From an uncultured Flavobacteriaceae bacterium (GTDB taxonomy: Bacteria; Bacteroidota; Bacteroidia; Flavobacteriales; Flavobacteriaceae), in NCBI GenBank assembly GCA_905479745.1, contig CAJQNO010000049.1, forward strand, positions 1 through 47,608: DNA of 47,608 nucleotides, read 5' to 3'. This document shows, in pieces, positions 10,548 through 18,831 of the stretch. Within the stretch, counting starts at the first letter, position 1. The number at the start of each line of letters is the position of its first letter. Below the pieces are notes generated by a model. It saw only the letters and a program-made list of their open reading frames with translations. It was not told where the DNA came from and did no database searches. Position numbers and translations under genes: made by a program.

Positions 10548-12167
10548 ATGAAAAAATTATTATTTGTCGGGCTTATTTTAATAAGCCAGGGTATACTCGC
10601 TCAATCGCAGGAAGCGTTGGTGTTTTTTGCCGATAAAGAAAATGTAGCGGCCTCGATCGCTAATCCCATTAGTATCTTAACCCAGGAGGCCATAGATAGA
10701 AAAACTATGCATAATGTAGCAATTGATGAGCGGGACGTACCTGTGAACGAAAGCTATATAAGCACTATAAAGAGTCAGCCCGGGATTACAGTATATTCCA
10801 AGAGCAAATGGCTAAATGCGGTTTATGTTAGTGGTACTCAGGCTGAAGTGGAAGACCTTCTCAATTTATCATTTGTAACAGCCGTTGAATTTATGGACCC
10901 GGATTTAAATCTATTTCCAGTCCCATTTCCCACTCCCGATAAATTTTCTCTTGAGAACGAATCTTCCCGAATCGTTTATAATTATGGAGCAGCAGCCAAT
11001 CAAATACAAATGCTGGCCGGGGATTTCCTGCATCAGCAGGATTTTACCGGATATGGAATGATCATCGCCGTTCTTGATAGTGGATTTCCAAATGTAACTA
11101 CTAATCCCGCTTTTGCCGAAATGATCTCTGAAAACAGGCTATTAGGGACTTTCGATTTTGTGTTGGACCAAGTCACGATAGGCGGGAGTAGTAACCATGG
11201 TGCAAGAGTACTTAGTGATATGGCCGGCTTTATCGACGGACAGTTTGTTGGAACAGCCCCGGAAGCGTCCTATTATTTGTTCAGGACAGAAGATGCCTCT
11301 ACAGAACGCCCGGTAGAAGAAGCGTATTGGCTGGAAGCTCTGGAACGAGCCGATAGTCTTGGAGTAGATGTTGTGAATACCTCCCTTGGGTACCAGGATT
11401 TTGATAATCCCAATTACGACCACAGCTATTCCGATCTCGATGGAGAAACCACTCTGGGTGCCAGAGCAGGTAACCTCGCTTTCGAAAAAGGGATGCTCCT
11501 GGTAACTTCTGCGGGTAATGATGGAGGCGGTTTTACCTATGTTGCAACCCCGGCTGATGCCATGGGAATTCTAACTGTAGGTGCGGTAGACAGCAATGGA
11601 AATTATGCCTCTTTCAGCTCTATAGGACCCACGGTAGATGGTAGAATTAAACCCGATGTTATGGCACAAGGCGCCAGTGCTGCCGTTGTAAACGAAAATG
11701 GAATGATCACCACCAATAGCGGAACCTCCTTTAGCTCGCCCATTATGACAGGCGTGGTGGCATGTTTGTGGCAGAGCAGACCGGATGCACGTAATTTTCA
11801 GGTGATGCAGATCGTTAGGGAATCTGCACACTTGTACAACAATCCCACAGACGAGATGGGCTACGGGATCCCTAATTTCGAAGATGCGTATAATGCGTTG
11901 CAACTCTTAGGAAATGATCAATTCTTACTGCAAACTAATTTTGCGTTGTATCCTAACCCTGTAAATGAAATTTTAAATATATCATTCCCTACAGCTGAAG
12001 AGCGCGCCACCGTTACCGTATATAATCTATTAGGCGAAAAAGTATTTGATCACGAAGTTACCAGCACAACAGGTGAAATAAATATTGCGCAGCTACGCGC
12101 AGGCATGTATTTGGTTTCCATCAAGGGGGAATTAGCTTCCAACACCTTTAAAATTGTAAAGCGATAG
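10548..12167 (+). CDS. S8 subtilisin-like peptidase with T9SS type A sorting domain
   Basis: A secreted serine protease of 539 residues. The signal peptide covers about residues 1-18 (GLILISQGILAQ). The catalytic triad of the S8 family is complete: Asp177 in VLDSGFP, His217 in SSNHGARV and Ser394 in NSGTSFSSPIMTG. The C-terminal 75 residues or so start ALYPNPVNEILNIS and end NTFKIVKR, the typical type A sorting domain that directs export across the outer membrane by the type IX secretion system. It is 9 bases downstream of mnmA and its stop overlaps the next start by one base. I use ATG 10548 rather than TTG 10542. Confidence 0.95.
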   Translation: MKKLLFVGLILISQGILAQSQEALVFFADKENVAASIANPISILTQEAIDRKTMHNVAIDERDVPVNESYISTIKSQPGITVYSKSKWLNAVYVSGTQAEVEDLLNLSFVTAVEFMDPDLNLFPVPFPTPDKFSLENESSRIVYNYGAAANQIQMLAGDFLHQQDFTGYGMIIAVLDSGFPNVTTNPAFAEMISENRLLGTFDFVLDQVTIGGSSNHGARVLSDMAGFIDGQFVGTAPEASYYLFRTEDASTERPVEEAYWLEALERADSLGVDVVNTSLGYQDFDNPNYDHSYSDLDGETTLGARAGNLAFEKGMLLVTSAGNDGGGFTYVATPADAMGILTVGAVDSNGNYASFSSIGPTVDGRIKPDVMAQGASAAVVNENGMITTNSGTSFSSPIMTGVVACLWQSRPDARNFQVMQIVRESAHLYNNPTDEMGYGIPNFEDAYNALQLLGNDQFLLQTNFALYPNPVNEILNISFPTAEERATVTVYNLLGEKVFDHEVTSTTGEINIAQLRAGMYLVSIKGELASNTFKIVKR

Positions 12168-13111
12168 TGCAAAACAGGATTACAACATTATTTAATATCC
12201 GGTATCCCATCATCCAGGCCGGAATGATCTGGAACAGTGGCTGGCGATTAGCAAGCGCAGTAAGCAATGCCGGGGGATTGGGCCTGCTTGGCGCCGGATC
12301 TATGTATCCTGAGGTACTAAGGGAACATATACAAAAATGTAAAAAGGCAACCGATAAACCATTCGGAGTTAATGTCCCTATGTTATATCCCAATCTGGAA
12401 GAGATTATTGAAATTATAATCGAAGAAGGAGTTTCAATCGTGTTTACTTCCGCCGGCAACCCGAAAACTTATACCACTCGACTTAAGGAAGCCGGAATAA
12501 CCGTAGTGCATGTGGTAAGCAGTGTAAAATTTGCCTTAAAAGCTCAGGAAGCCGGGGTGGATGCTGTTGTGGCTGAAGGCTTCGAAGCTGGCGGTCATAA
12601 TGGGAGGGAAGAAACAACAACATTCACACTTATCCCTATGGTGAAGGAACAAATTTCTGTTCCACTAATCGCAGCCGGAGGGATCGCCACTGGTAGAGGC
12701 ATGCTGGCAGCCATGGTTCTGGGAGCAGATGGTGTGCAGGTAGGTAGCAGATTTGTTGCTTCGGAAGAATCCAGTTCACATATTGCCTTTAAAAAGATGG
12801 TGGTTGCCGCCAAAGAAGGTGATACTCTTCTTACCTTAAAAGAACTGGCTCCCGTACGAATGCTGAAAAACAAATTCTTCGAGGATGTGATGAAATTATA
12901 TCAAACCAACCCTTCTCCAGAAGAGCTGAAAGAATTACTGGGCCGGGCCAGGGCGAAACGCGGTATGTTTGAAGGGGACCTGGAAGAAGGCGAACTGGAA
13001 ATAGGACAGATCGCGGGATTAATTCACGACATAAAACCAGCGGCACAAATTGTGGAGGAAATGGTAACCGAATTCGAGGCAGCAAGATCTACAGTGAAAG
13101 ACCTGTTTTAA
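12167..13111 (+). CDS. Nitronate monooxygenase-family flavoprotein (2-nitropropane dioxygenase-like)
   Basis: A TIM-barrel FMN enzyme of 314 residues in the nitronate monooxygenase family. It shows PIIQAGMIWNSG near the N-terminus, AVSNAGGLGLLGAG, VVAEGFEAGGHNGREE near residue 135 with the conserved Gly-His-x-Gly, and the phosphate-binding LIAAGGIATGRGM and ADGVQVGSRF. The start is GTG at 12167, whose first base is the last base of the preceding TAG. No ATG lies close by, and the next residues match the family N-terminus. The true substrate may be an unsaturated fatty acid (as for FabK-like relatives) or a nitronate. The 3' end overlaps the opposite-strand gene by four bases. Confidence 0.9.
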   Translation: MQNRITTLFNIRYPIIQAGMIWNSGWRLASAVSNAGGLGLLGAGSMYPEVLREHIQKCKKATDKPFGVNVPMLYPNLEEIIEIIIEEGVSIVFTSAGNPKTYTTRLKEAGITVVHVVSSVKFALKAQEAGVDAVVAEGFEAGGHNGREETTTFTLIPMVKEQISVPLIAAGGIATGRGMLAAMVLGADGVQVGSRFVASEESSSHIAFKKMVVAAKEGDTLLTLKELAPVRMLKNKFFEDVMKLYQTNPSPEELKELLGRARAKRGMFEGDLEEGELEIGQIAGLIHDIKPAAQIVEEMVTEFEAARSTVKDLF

Positions 13112-13632
13112 TTTTTCGTTGTCCAGCGGTAGGTACGATTTTCAACCCATTTCCCTTCGGAATCCATCTTATATGAAGTAGTGATGAGTTCGGTTTTGTT
13201 TCGAATACTGATATGCCGGTCTTTCCAGCTGTTTCCGTTAGGAAGTGAAAAAGTTTGAACAGATTCTGTCGTGTTTTCATCGATAGGTTGTAAAGATCCT
13301 ATTCCTATCATTCCTCCATTGCCAAATTGCTCCACAACCGCAACTTCATTCACATTATCCCAGTATTGACGAAATTCCCAAAAATCTCCTTGTTCCTCCC
13401 CATCTATTAAGCCAAACAACCTTCCTTTCATAGTGGTTTTTCCCAGGCCCCAGGACCATTCGATCCCGTAATGGGTGAATGGCTCGTTCTCTGAAACATA
13501 ATTCTTGTTATCCGCAATCCAGGTACCGATACTTTCTTCGAGATCGTTCAGAAACCACTCCGGAATTTTTTTCTCCTGAGAAGTAGCTAACGATGCCATA
13601 AAAATGATAAGTATTATGCTCAATTTCTTCAT
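13108..13632 (-). CDS. Secreted protein of unknown function
   Basis: I do not recognise a named domain in this 174-residue protein. A signal peptide is clear (residues 1-18, LIIFMASLATSQE). The mature part is rich in aromatic residues, especially Trp (EWFLND, WIADNK, IEWSWGLGK, RQYWDN), and has alternating hydrophobic and polar segments, suggesting a single beta-rich domain that might bind a lipid or sugar. It follows the beta-glucosidase gene by 11 bases and is probably the last gene of the five-gene run. Its stop interlocks with that of the convergent flavoprotein gene. Confidence 0.7.
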   Translation of the reverse strand: MKKLSIILIIFMASLATSQEKKIPEWFLNDLEESIGTWIADNKNYVSENEPFTHYGIEWSWGLGKTTMKGRLFGLIDGEEQGDFWEFRQYWDNVNEVAVVEQFGNGGMIGIGSLQPIDENTTESVQTFSLPNGNSWKDRHISIRNKTELITTSYKMDSEGKWVENRTYRWTTKN

Positions 13633-13643
13633 AGCGGTCGTTC

Positions 13644-15902
13644 TTATTTTAGCTCAAAACTTCCGGTGAGACCTTCGGCCGAACTGGTTCCAACCATCAC
13701 ATCAAAAGTTCCTTTTTCAACGATAAAATCTCCTTGACCATTGAAGAAACCTAGCTCCTTTTCAGTAAGGATAAATTCTACGGTACGTGATTCTTTTGGT
13801 TTTAAACCAAATTTTTCAAAACCTTTTAATTCCTTAACGGGCCTTACCACACTCGCCACCCTGTCCCTTGTGTATAACTGGCATACTTCTTCTCCAAAGC
13901 GATTTCCCTTGTTTGTCACTTTCACCGATACTTTAATGGCCTTAGAATTGGACGCATCTATTTTTAGATCCGAATATCCAAATTCTGTATAACTCAATCC
14001 AAATCCAAATGGATATTGCGGAGTATTTGATTCGTCTGTGTAATGCGACCAGAATACCAGATCGATCGGTCCCGGTCTTCCGGTGCTATAGGGATTGTAG
14101 TATATTGGAACTTGTCCAACACTTCTCGGGAATGTCATTGGAAGTTTCCCACTCGGGTTATATTCACCAAAGAGAACCTGGGCTACTGCATGACCAGTCT
14201 CACTCCCTAAATGCCAGGCCTCAACGATGGCAGGAATATTTTCGGCGGCCCAGGGAATGGTAAGGGGGCGGCCATTGTTTAGTACCAGGATTATATTTTT
14301 GTTTACACTATAAACATCCTCAAGTAGTTCCTGCTGTAAACCGGGGAGATCCAGATTGGCACGGCTTCTCCCTTCACCGCTCTGAAAACCGTGTTCGCCC
14401 AAAACCATGATCACTACTTCCGATTCTTTCGCAAGGGCTATGGCCTGGTCCCAGCCACTTTTATTGGTTTCATTAATCTCAACTTCATTGATAAAGGTAA
14501 GTGGTCCCTTAGTGAGATCGGGGCCCTTAGCATAGGTAATTTCCGAAGAAAACTCTTTTAAACCCTCCAGTACAGATACAGCCGAGTTATCATCGGAGGC
14601 CAGGCGCCAACTACCCAACGGGCTGTTCTTATCATTAGCCAATGCACCAATAACGGCTATCTTTTTCTGGTTTTTGGACAGGGGAAGTAAGTTGCCTTGA
14701 TTTTTTAACAACACTATAGATTTTTTTGCCATATCCAGTACACCGGCGTGATGGTCTGGATGGTTAATCAGTTCTTTTTCACGCTCCGGGTCGCAATAGC
14801 GATAGGGATCGTCGAAAAGCCCTAATTCGTATTTTACCTTAAGAATTCGTCTTACTGCATCGTCGATCACAGACATCTTTACAGCACCTTTTTCCACAGC
14901 TTCCTTAAGATGGGTTACATAAGCGTAGGATTCCATGTCCATATCCGAACCTGCATTAGCAGATAGAACTGCCACGTCATTTAGATCTTTCGCAAAACCA
15001 TGGTCTATCATTTCCTTTCCCGAACCCCAGTCGGAAATAACAAAGCCTTCAAACCCCCATTTTCCTTTCAGGATATCCCTTTGAAGGAATGCATCGGCAG
15101 TGGCCGGTATTCCGTTTAATGTATTGAATGAATTCATGACGGTCTTCACATCATTTTCAACGGCAGCCATAAAGGGCGGTAAGATCACATTATACAAGGT
15201 AGTAGTTCCTACATCCACAGTATTGTAGTCTTTTCCTGCTTCAGCAAAACCATAACCGGCAAAATGCTTGGCACAGGCGGCCATAGTTCCGGGAGCAGAT
15301 AAGTCATCTCCCTGAAACCCTTTGATCCTGGCAACTCCTATCTTTGTACCTAAATAGGTATCCTCACCTCCACCTTCCATCACCCGGCCCCACCTTGCAT
15401 CTCTGGAAATATCGATCATGGGAGCGAAGGTCCAGTGAATACCTTCAGCCGTCGCCTCGATGGCAGCGATCCTGGCAGATTTCTCTATGGCATCAAGGTC
15501 CCAGCTAGCTGCTTCGGCCAGGGGAATTGGGGCAATGGTCTTTTGACCGTGAATTACATCGAAACCAAATAGTAAAGGGATACCCAGGCGGGTTTCGTTA
15601 ACCACGATCTCCTGTAATTTTCGGGCGTTCTCAGTACCGCGAACATTGAGCATAGAACCAACCATCCCGTTTTTAAGATGTTCGTACTTTAATTTGGCAT
15701 TTCCCTCTTTAGGAACGGGTCCGGTGATATTCCAAAACCCATTGTATTGATTCATCTGCCCAACTTTCTCCTCCAGGGTCATGATATTCAGCAGAGAGTC
15801 TACTTTTTGGTCGATATTTTTATCCTGACCATAGAGGTTGCTATTAGTAGTAATCATTAAAATTATTAGTGTTTGAATTATATTACGTAAAGCGTTTTTC
15901 AT
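13644..15902 (-). CDS. bglX: Glycoside hydrolase family 3 beta-glucosidase (BglX-like)
   Basis: An exported beta-glucosidase-type enzyme of 752 residues. The signal peptide covers about 1-25 (LIILMITTNSNLYGQD). The GH3 N-terminal barrel contains FAPMIDISRDARWGRVMEG, the substrate-contacting KHF (Lys212, His213), and the nucleophile Asp291 in GFVISDWGSG. The second alpha/beta domain carries VIMVLGEHGFQSGEGRSR, and the C-terminal fibronectin-III-like domain includes GEEVCQLYTRD. The order and length match periplasmic BglX proteins. I start at ATG 15902; the in-frame TTG at 15911 adds nothing. It lies 10 bases after the SRPBCC gene in one tight operon. Confidence 0.95.
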   Translation of the reverse strand: MKNALRNIIQTLIILMITTNSNLYGQDKNIDQKVDSLLNIMTLEEKVGQMNQYNGFWNITGPVPKEGNAKLKYEHLKNGMVGSMLNVRGTENARKLQEIVVNETRLGIPLLFGFDVIHGQKTIAPIPLAEAASWDLDAIEKSARIAAIEATAEGIHWTFAPMIDISRDARWGRVMEGGGEDTYLGTKIGVARIKGFQGDDLSAPGTMAACAKHFAGYGFAEAGKDYNTVDVGTTTLYNVILPPFMAAVENDVKTVMNSFNTLNGIPATADAFLQRDILKGKWGFEGFVISDWGSGKEMIDHGFAKDLNDVAVLSANAGSDMDMESYAYVTHLKEAVEKGAVKMSVIDDAVRRILKVKYELGLFDDPYRYCDPEREKELINHPDHHAGVLDMAKKSIVLLKNQGNLLPLSKNQKKIAVIGALANDKNSPLGSWRLASDDNSAVSVLEGLKEFSSEITYAKGPDLTKGPLTFINEVEINETNKSGWDQAIALAKESEVVIMVLGEHGFQSGEGRSRANLDLPGLQQELLEDVYSVNKNIILVLNNGRPLTIPWAAENIPAIVEAWHLGSETGHAVAQVLFGEYNPSGKLPMTFPRSVGQVPIYYNPYSTGRPGPIDLVFWSHYTDESNTPQYPFGFGLSYTEFGYSDLKIDASNSKAIKVSVKVTNKGNRFGEEVCQLYTRDRVASVVRPVKELKGFEKFGLKPKESRTVEFILTEKELGFFNGQGDFIVEKGTFDVMVGTSSAEGLTGSFELK

Positions 15903-15912
15903 GGAATTCAAT

Positions 15913-16407
15913 TTAAGCGTTGAGCATGGATTTTAATTTTTCATTTTTGTTACGAAGGTCGAGACCTCCCTCGTAGATCGATTTTAGGTTTACGAGATAG
16001 AATGACCAGCCGCTGTCACACCCCAAACGGGTGTTTATCTTATTTTGATCGTCTGTAGGGATGTTCTTCTGCGTTAACGATACCACGGTATAATCATCCA
16101 TGGTTGAAAGGTTAATATCTACCAGGCAATCACCAGCAAAGGTAAACTGAAGGTGGTCCTCTCCGTTCATTTCCTGGACCATGCCTTCCTCGGTTCCATC
16201 CCAGAGATACCACTGCCACTCATAGCGATCACCAACGGCATACCTAGATTTTTTGTCAACTTTTGCGCCACTACTGTTATAGAAGGTGGCATCGCTAAGG
16301 AACCATCGTTCTAATTCGTGGGATCTTGTCCAGGCGTCGTAAATAACCTGCATCGGTGCATTCACGGCGATCTTACGTGTAAACTGCGTCCAGTCGAAAT
16401 TTTTCAT
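15913..16407 (-). CDS. SRPBCC/AHSA1-type START-like domain protein
   Basis: The protein has 164 residues and one SRPBCC (Bet v1-like, Aha1 C-terminal-like) domain. Typical features are the N-terminal RKIAVNAPMQVIYDAWT strand-helix, LERWFLSDA, and the late GWSFYLVNLKSIYEGG helix that closes the hydrophobic pocket. Members bind hydrophobic ligands; the ligand here is unknown. It lies between the VOC gene (24 bases upstream) and the beta-glucosidase gene (10 bases downstream). Confidence 0.87.
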   Translation of the reverse strand: MKNFDWTQFTRKIAVNAPMQVIYDAWTRSHELERWFLSDATFYNSSGAKVDKKSRYAVGDRYEWQWYLWDGTEEGMVQEMNGEDHLQFTFAGDCLVDINLSTMDDYTVVSLTQKNIPTDDQNKINTRLGCDSGWSFYLVNLKSIYEGGLDLRNKNEKLKSMLNA

Positions 16408-16431
16408 AATATATATGATTAAGGTTATGCA

Positions 16432-16824
16432 TCAATCTTCATGATGCACCACCATCCATTGAATTCCGAATTTATCCTTGAGCATTCCAAAATTATCCGA
16501 AATAGGGAAAAGTACCTGGCCACCTTCCGAAAGTTTATTAAATACTTCGGTTTTCATTTCAGCATTCGGAAATACGATATACAGAGACATATTGCTCCCT
16601 TGCGTGACCGGGTGGGTGGGGAGATCGTCCGATGCCTTGATCGTTATGCTGCCTGCCTTTAGTTCAGAATTAAAGATGCGGTCCTGTATTTGTTCCGGTA
16701 CTTCCATGGGCGCTTCAGCAAAAGATTGCATAGTGGTTATGCGTCCATTAAGTGTGTCTGCATAGAATTCCATGGCCTCTTTACAGGTGCCGGGAAAGGC
16801 GATATAGGGAATGATGCTGTTCAT
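16432..16824 (-). CDS. VOC family protein, PhnB-like
   Basis: A 130-residue protein of the vicinal oxygen chelate superfamily, PhnB-like branch. It starts with PYIAFPGTCKEAMEFYADT and ends with FGMLKDKFGIQWMVVHHE, the usual first and last beta-alpha-beta modules. Several members are small dioxygenase- or glyoxalase-like proteins of unknown role. It lies 26 bases after the DUF1572 gene and 24 bases before the SRPBCC gene, a trio often found together as small metabolic or detoxification proteins (inference). Confidence 0.87.
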   Translation of the reverse strand: MNSIIPYIAFPGTCKEAMEFYADTLNGRITTMQSFAEAPMEVPEQIQDRIFNSELKAGSITIKASDDLPTHPVTQGSNMSLYIVFPNAEMKTEVFNKLSEGGQVLFPISDNFGMLKDKFGIQWMVVHHED

Positions 16825-16850
16825 AAGTGGGTGTTAAGTTATTATTCGAA

Positions 16851-17435
16851 TTAGGAATCGGCATTATGGTTGAGGAACTCATCGGTAAAATGAGCTCTGT
16901 GTTTTTCTTCTGAAAATTTTTTACTATTGAAGCTTTGAGATTTTCCCTTCGGAATGGATAAACTTTCCCACTGTTGATCCCGTATCATTCTACCCACATA
17001 GACGATCTGCCCGATGTGATAGGCGTAATGCGCTAATTGCCGATTTATTGCCTCGGGGATACTGTGTTCCTGATTCCTGATATATACCATTTGGTCTATA
17101 TTGCCCTGGTTAACAGATTCCAAAGCCCCGAATAAACAAGCCCAACCTTCCTCCCATTTGAACATCATTTCTTTTTTACTCCTTATCACTTCCTCGAATT
17201 CGAGATCCCGTTCGCGCCACGGTTTTTCTCCATCCGAGCTGAGAAAATTAGTCCATCGTGACATCATATTACCCCATAGATGATTTACCATGACGGCTAT
17301 AGAATTACTCGATTCGTTATAGCGCCAAAACAGATCTGCTTCGGATAATTGATCGAAGGTGCGCTCGCCTAATAGTTTGTAATATTCGAATTGTTTCTTT
17401 AGGCCGGTGAGATAATTTCGTTCGAAATCTTTCAT
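16851..17435 (-). CDS. DUF1572 (DinB-like) protein
   Basis: The protein has 194 residues and the four-helix DinB/DUF1572 fold, with candidate metal-binding histidines in MVNHLWGNM (about 52) and AHYAYHIGQIVYVGRM (about 137-142). Members bind a divalent metal and some act as thiol-dependent transferases; this one's substrate is unknown. The start is ATG 17435; a GTG directly upstream (17438) is in frame but probably not used. The gene opens the five-gene minus-strand run after lysA. Confidence 0.83.
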   Translation of the reverse strand: MKDFERNYLTGLKKQFEYYKLLGERTFDQLSEADLFWRYNESSNSIAVMVNHLWGNMMSRWTNFLSSDGEKPWRERDLEFEEVIRSKKEMMFKWEEGWACLFGALESVNQGNIDQMVYIRNQEHSIPEAINRQLAHYAYHIGQIVYVGRMIRDQQWESLSIPKGKSQSFNSKKFSEEKHRAHFTDEFLNHNADS

Positions 17436-17439
17436 CACC

Positions 17440-17447
17440 TAAAGTTA
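17440..17447 (-). promoter_or_regulatory. Possible -7 box of the DUF1572-to-bglX operon
   Basis: On the minus strand TAACTTTA is one base off TAnnTTTG and sits 4 bases before ATG 17435, in the gap behind the lysA stop. This would make the five genes independent of lysA and give a leaderless first cistron (inference). Confidence 0.4.
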
Positions 17448-17468
17448 ACGAATTCTTTCGGGAAAGTT

Positions 17469-18674
17469 TCAGAAATCCAACACCTTCTGTTTTAAAATTA
17501 AGTCGTCGAAAGTCTCCCGCTCTCTTATTACATGCGACTTCCCCTTATGCCACAGTATTTCCGCGGGACGGTAACGGCTGTTGTAATTACTTGCCATTGT
17601 AAAACAATAGGCTCCGGCATTGTGAAATGCCAGGATATCACCTTCTCGTATTTCCGCAATTCTTCTGTTATTGGCAAAGGTGTCTGTTTCACAAATATAA
17701 CCGGTCACCGTGTAGAAACGTTCCCTGCCATCGGGATTGCTGATATTACTAATGTAATGCTGCGAGCCGTAGAGCATAGGACGAATAAGATGATTGAACC
17801 CACTATCCACTTGTGCAAATACGGTGGAGGTAGTTTGTTTAACTACATTCACTTTGGCAAGGAATTTACCTGCCTGGCTAACCAGGAATTTTCCCGGTTC
17901 GAAAGCGAGGGTTAGATCCTTTCCGTACGATTGGCAGAATTCATTAAATCGATTGCTCAATTTTTCGCCAAACTCTTCCACATTCGTTTCTATGTCTCCT
18001 TCGCGGTAGGGTACTTTAAATCCGCTTCCGAAGTCTATGAATTCAAGATCTTCGAAATGTTCGGCTGCTTTAAAAAGTATTTCTGAAGCGTACAGGAAGA
18101 CTTCGATATCCAAAATATCACTTCCTGTGTGCATATGGATACCATTTATCCACATACCCGTATTCTCCACAATGCGTTTAATATGTGGTAATTGATGAAT
18201 GGAAATACCAAACTTACTGTCGATATGTCCAACCGATATATTTGTATTTCCACCCGCCATCACATGAGGGTTGATCCTGATACAAACTGGTGTTTTTGGA
18301 TGCTTTGTTCCAAATTGCTCCAGAACAGAGAGGTTGTCTATATTGATCTGAACCCCAATGGAAGCAGCTTTTTCTATCTCCTCCATGGATACTCCATTAG
18401 GCGTATAAATGATCTCTTCGGCAGGAACTCCGGCTTCCAGCGCCAGACGTACTTCCTGTATAGAGACTGTATCCATTCCAGCACCAAGTGAATGAAGATA
18501 TTTTAGCACAGAGATATTTGAAAGGGCCTTCACCGCATAATGCACTCGTAATTTATTTACACCAGTAAAGGCTTTTTGTAAGCGTTTATACTGGGATTGC
18601 ATTACGGCTGTATCGTAAACATACAACGGACTTCCATATTCCTGAACTACCGATAAAAGTTCCTGATCATTCAT
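17469..18674 (-). CDS. lysA: Diaminopimelate decarboxylase
   Basis: LysA converts meso-diaminopimelate to L-lysine, the last step of lysine synthesis, using pyridoxal phosphate. The fold-type III barrel has the PLP lysine Lys49 in VHYAVKALSN, and the glycine-rich phosphate loop in EFIDFGSGFKVPY. GYICETDTFANN near residue 325 holds the active-site cysteine contributed by the partner subunit. The length of 401 residues is normal. The gene is divergent from sucC with a 157-base gap. dapD of the same pathway lies about 28 kb away at the end of the window. Confidence 0.95.
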   Translation of the reverse strand: MNDQELLSVVQEYGSPLYVYDTAVMQSQYKRLQKAFTGVNKLRVHYAVKALSNISVLKYLHSLGAGMDTVSIQEVRLALEAGVPAEEIIYTPNGVSMEEIEKAASIGVQINIDNLSVLEQFGTKHPKTPVCIRINPHVMAGGNTNISVGHIDSKFGISIHQLPHIKRIVENTGMWINGIHMHTGSDILDIEVFLYASEILFKAAEHFEDLEFIDFGSGFKVPYREGDIETNVEEFGEKLSNRFNEFCQSYGKDLTLAFEPGKFLVSQAGKFLAKVNVVKQTTSTVFAQVDSGFNHLIRPMLYGSQHYISNISNPDGRERFYTVTGYICETDTFANNRRIAEIREGDILAFHNAGAYCFTMASNYNSRYRPAEILWHKGKSHVIRERETFDDLILKQKVLDF

Positions 18675-18700
18675 TTCAGTGTGTATTTTAGTTGAATCGA

Positions 18701-18708
18701 CAAAATTA
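18701..18708 (-). promoter_or_regulatory. -7 promoter box of lysA
   Basis: TAATTTTG on the minus strand matches TAnnTTTG exactly and lies 26 bases before the lysA ATG. No clear -33 element is visible. Confidence 0.5.
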
Positions 18709-18800
18709 GTAGATTATGAATTGCTTTTTATTAATTTTCTCTGAAAATATATTGGATAGGCAATCTTCAAAAAACATTAGTCCATTCGCAGGGCATTTAG

Positions 18801-18808
18801 TATTTTTG
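18801..18808 (+). promoter_or_regulatory. -7 promoter box of sucC
   Basis: TATTTTTG matches TAnnTTTG exactly, with TTAG at 18777-18780 as a weak -33 element 20 bases upstream. The sucC ATG follows after 23 bases. Confidence 0.6.
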
Positions 18809-18831
18809 TCCTGCCGAAAAACAGACGAAGC

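Noticed and set aside
17532-17915. A 127-codon plus-strand open frame
   Set aside because: It is antisense to lysA, which is well conserved over the same bases.
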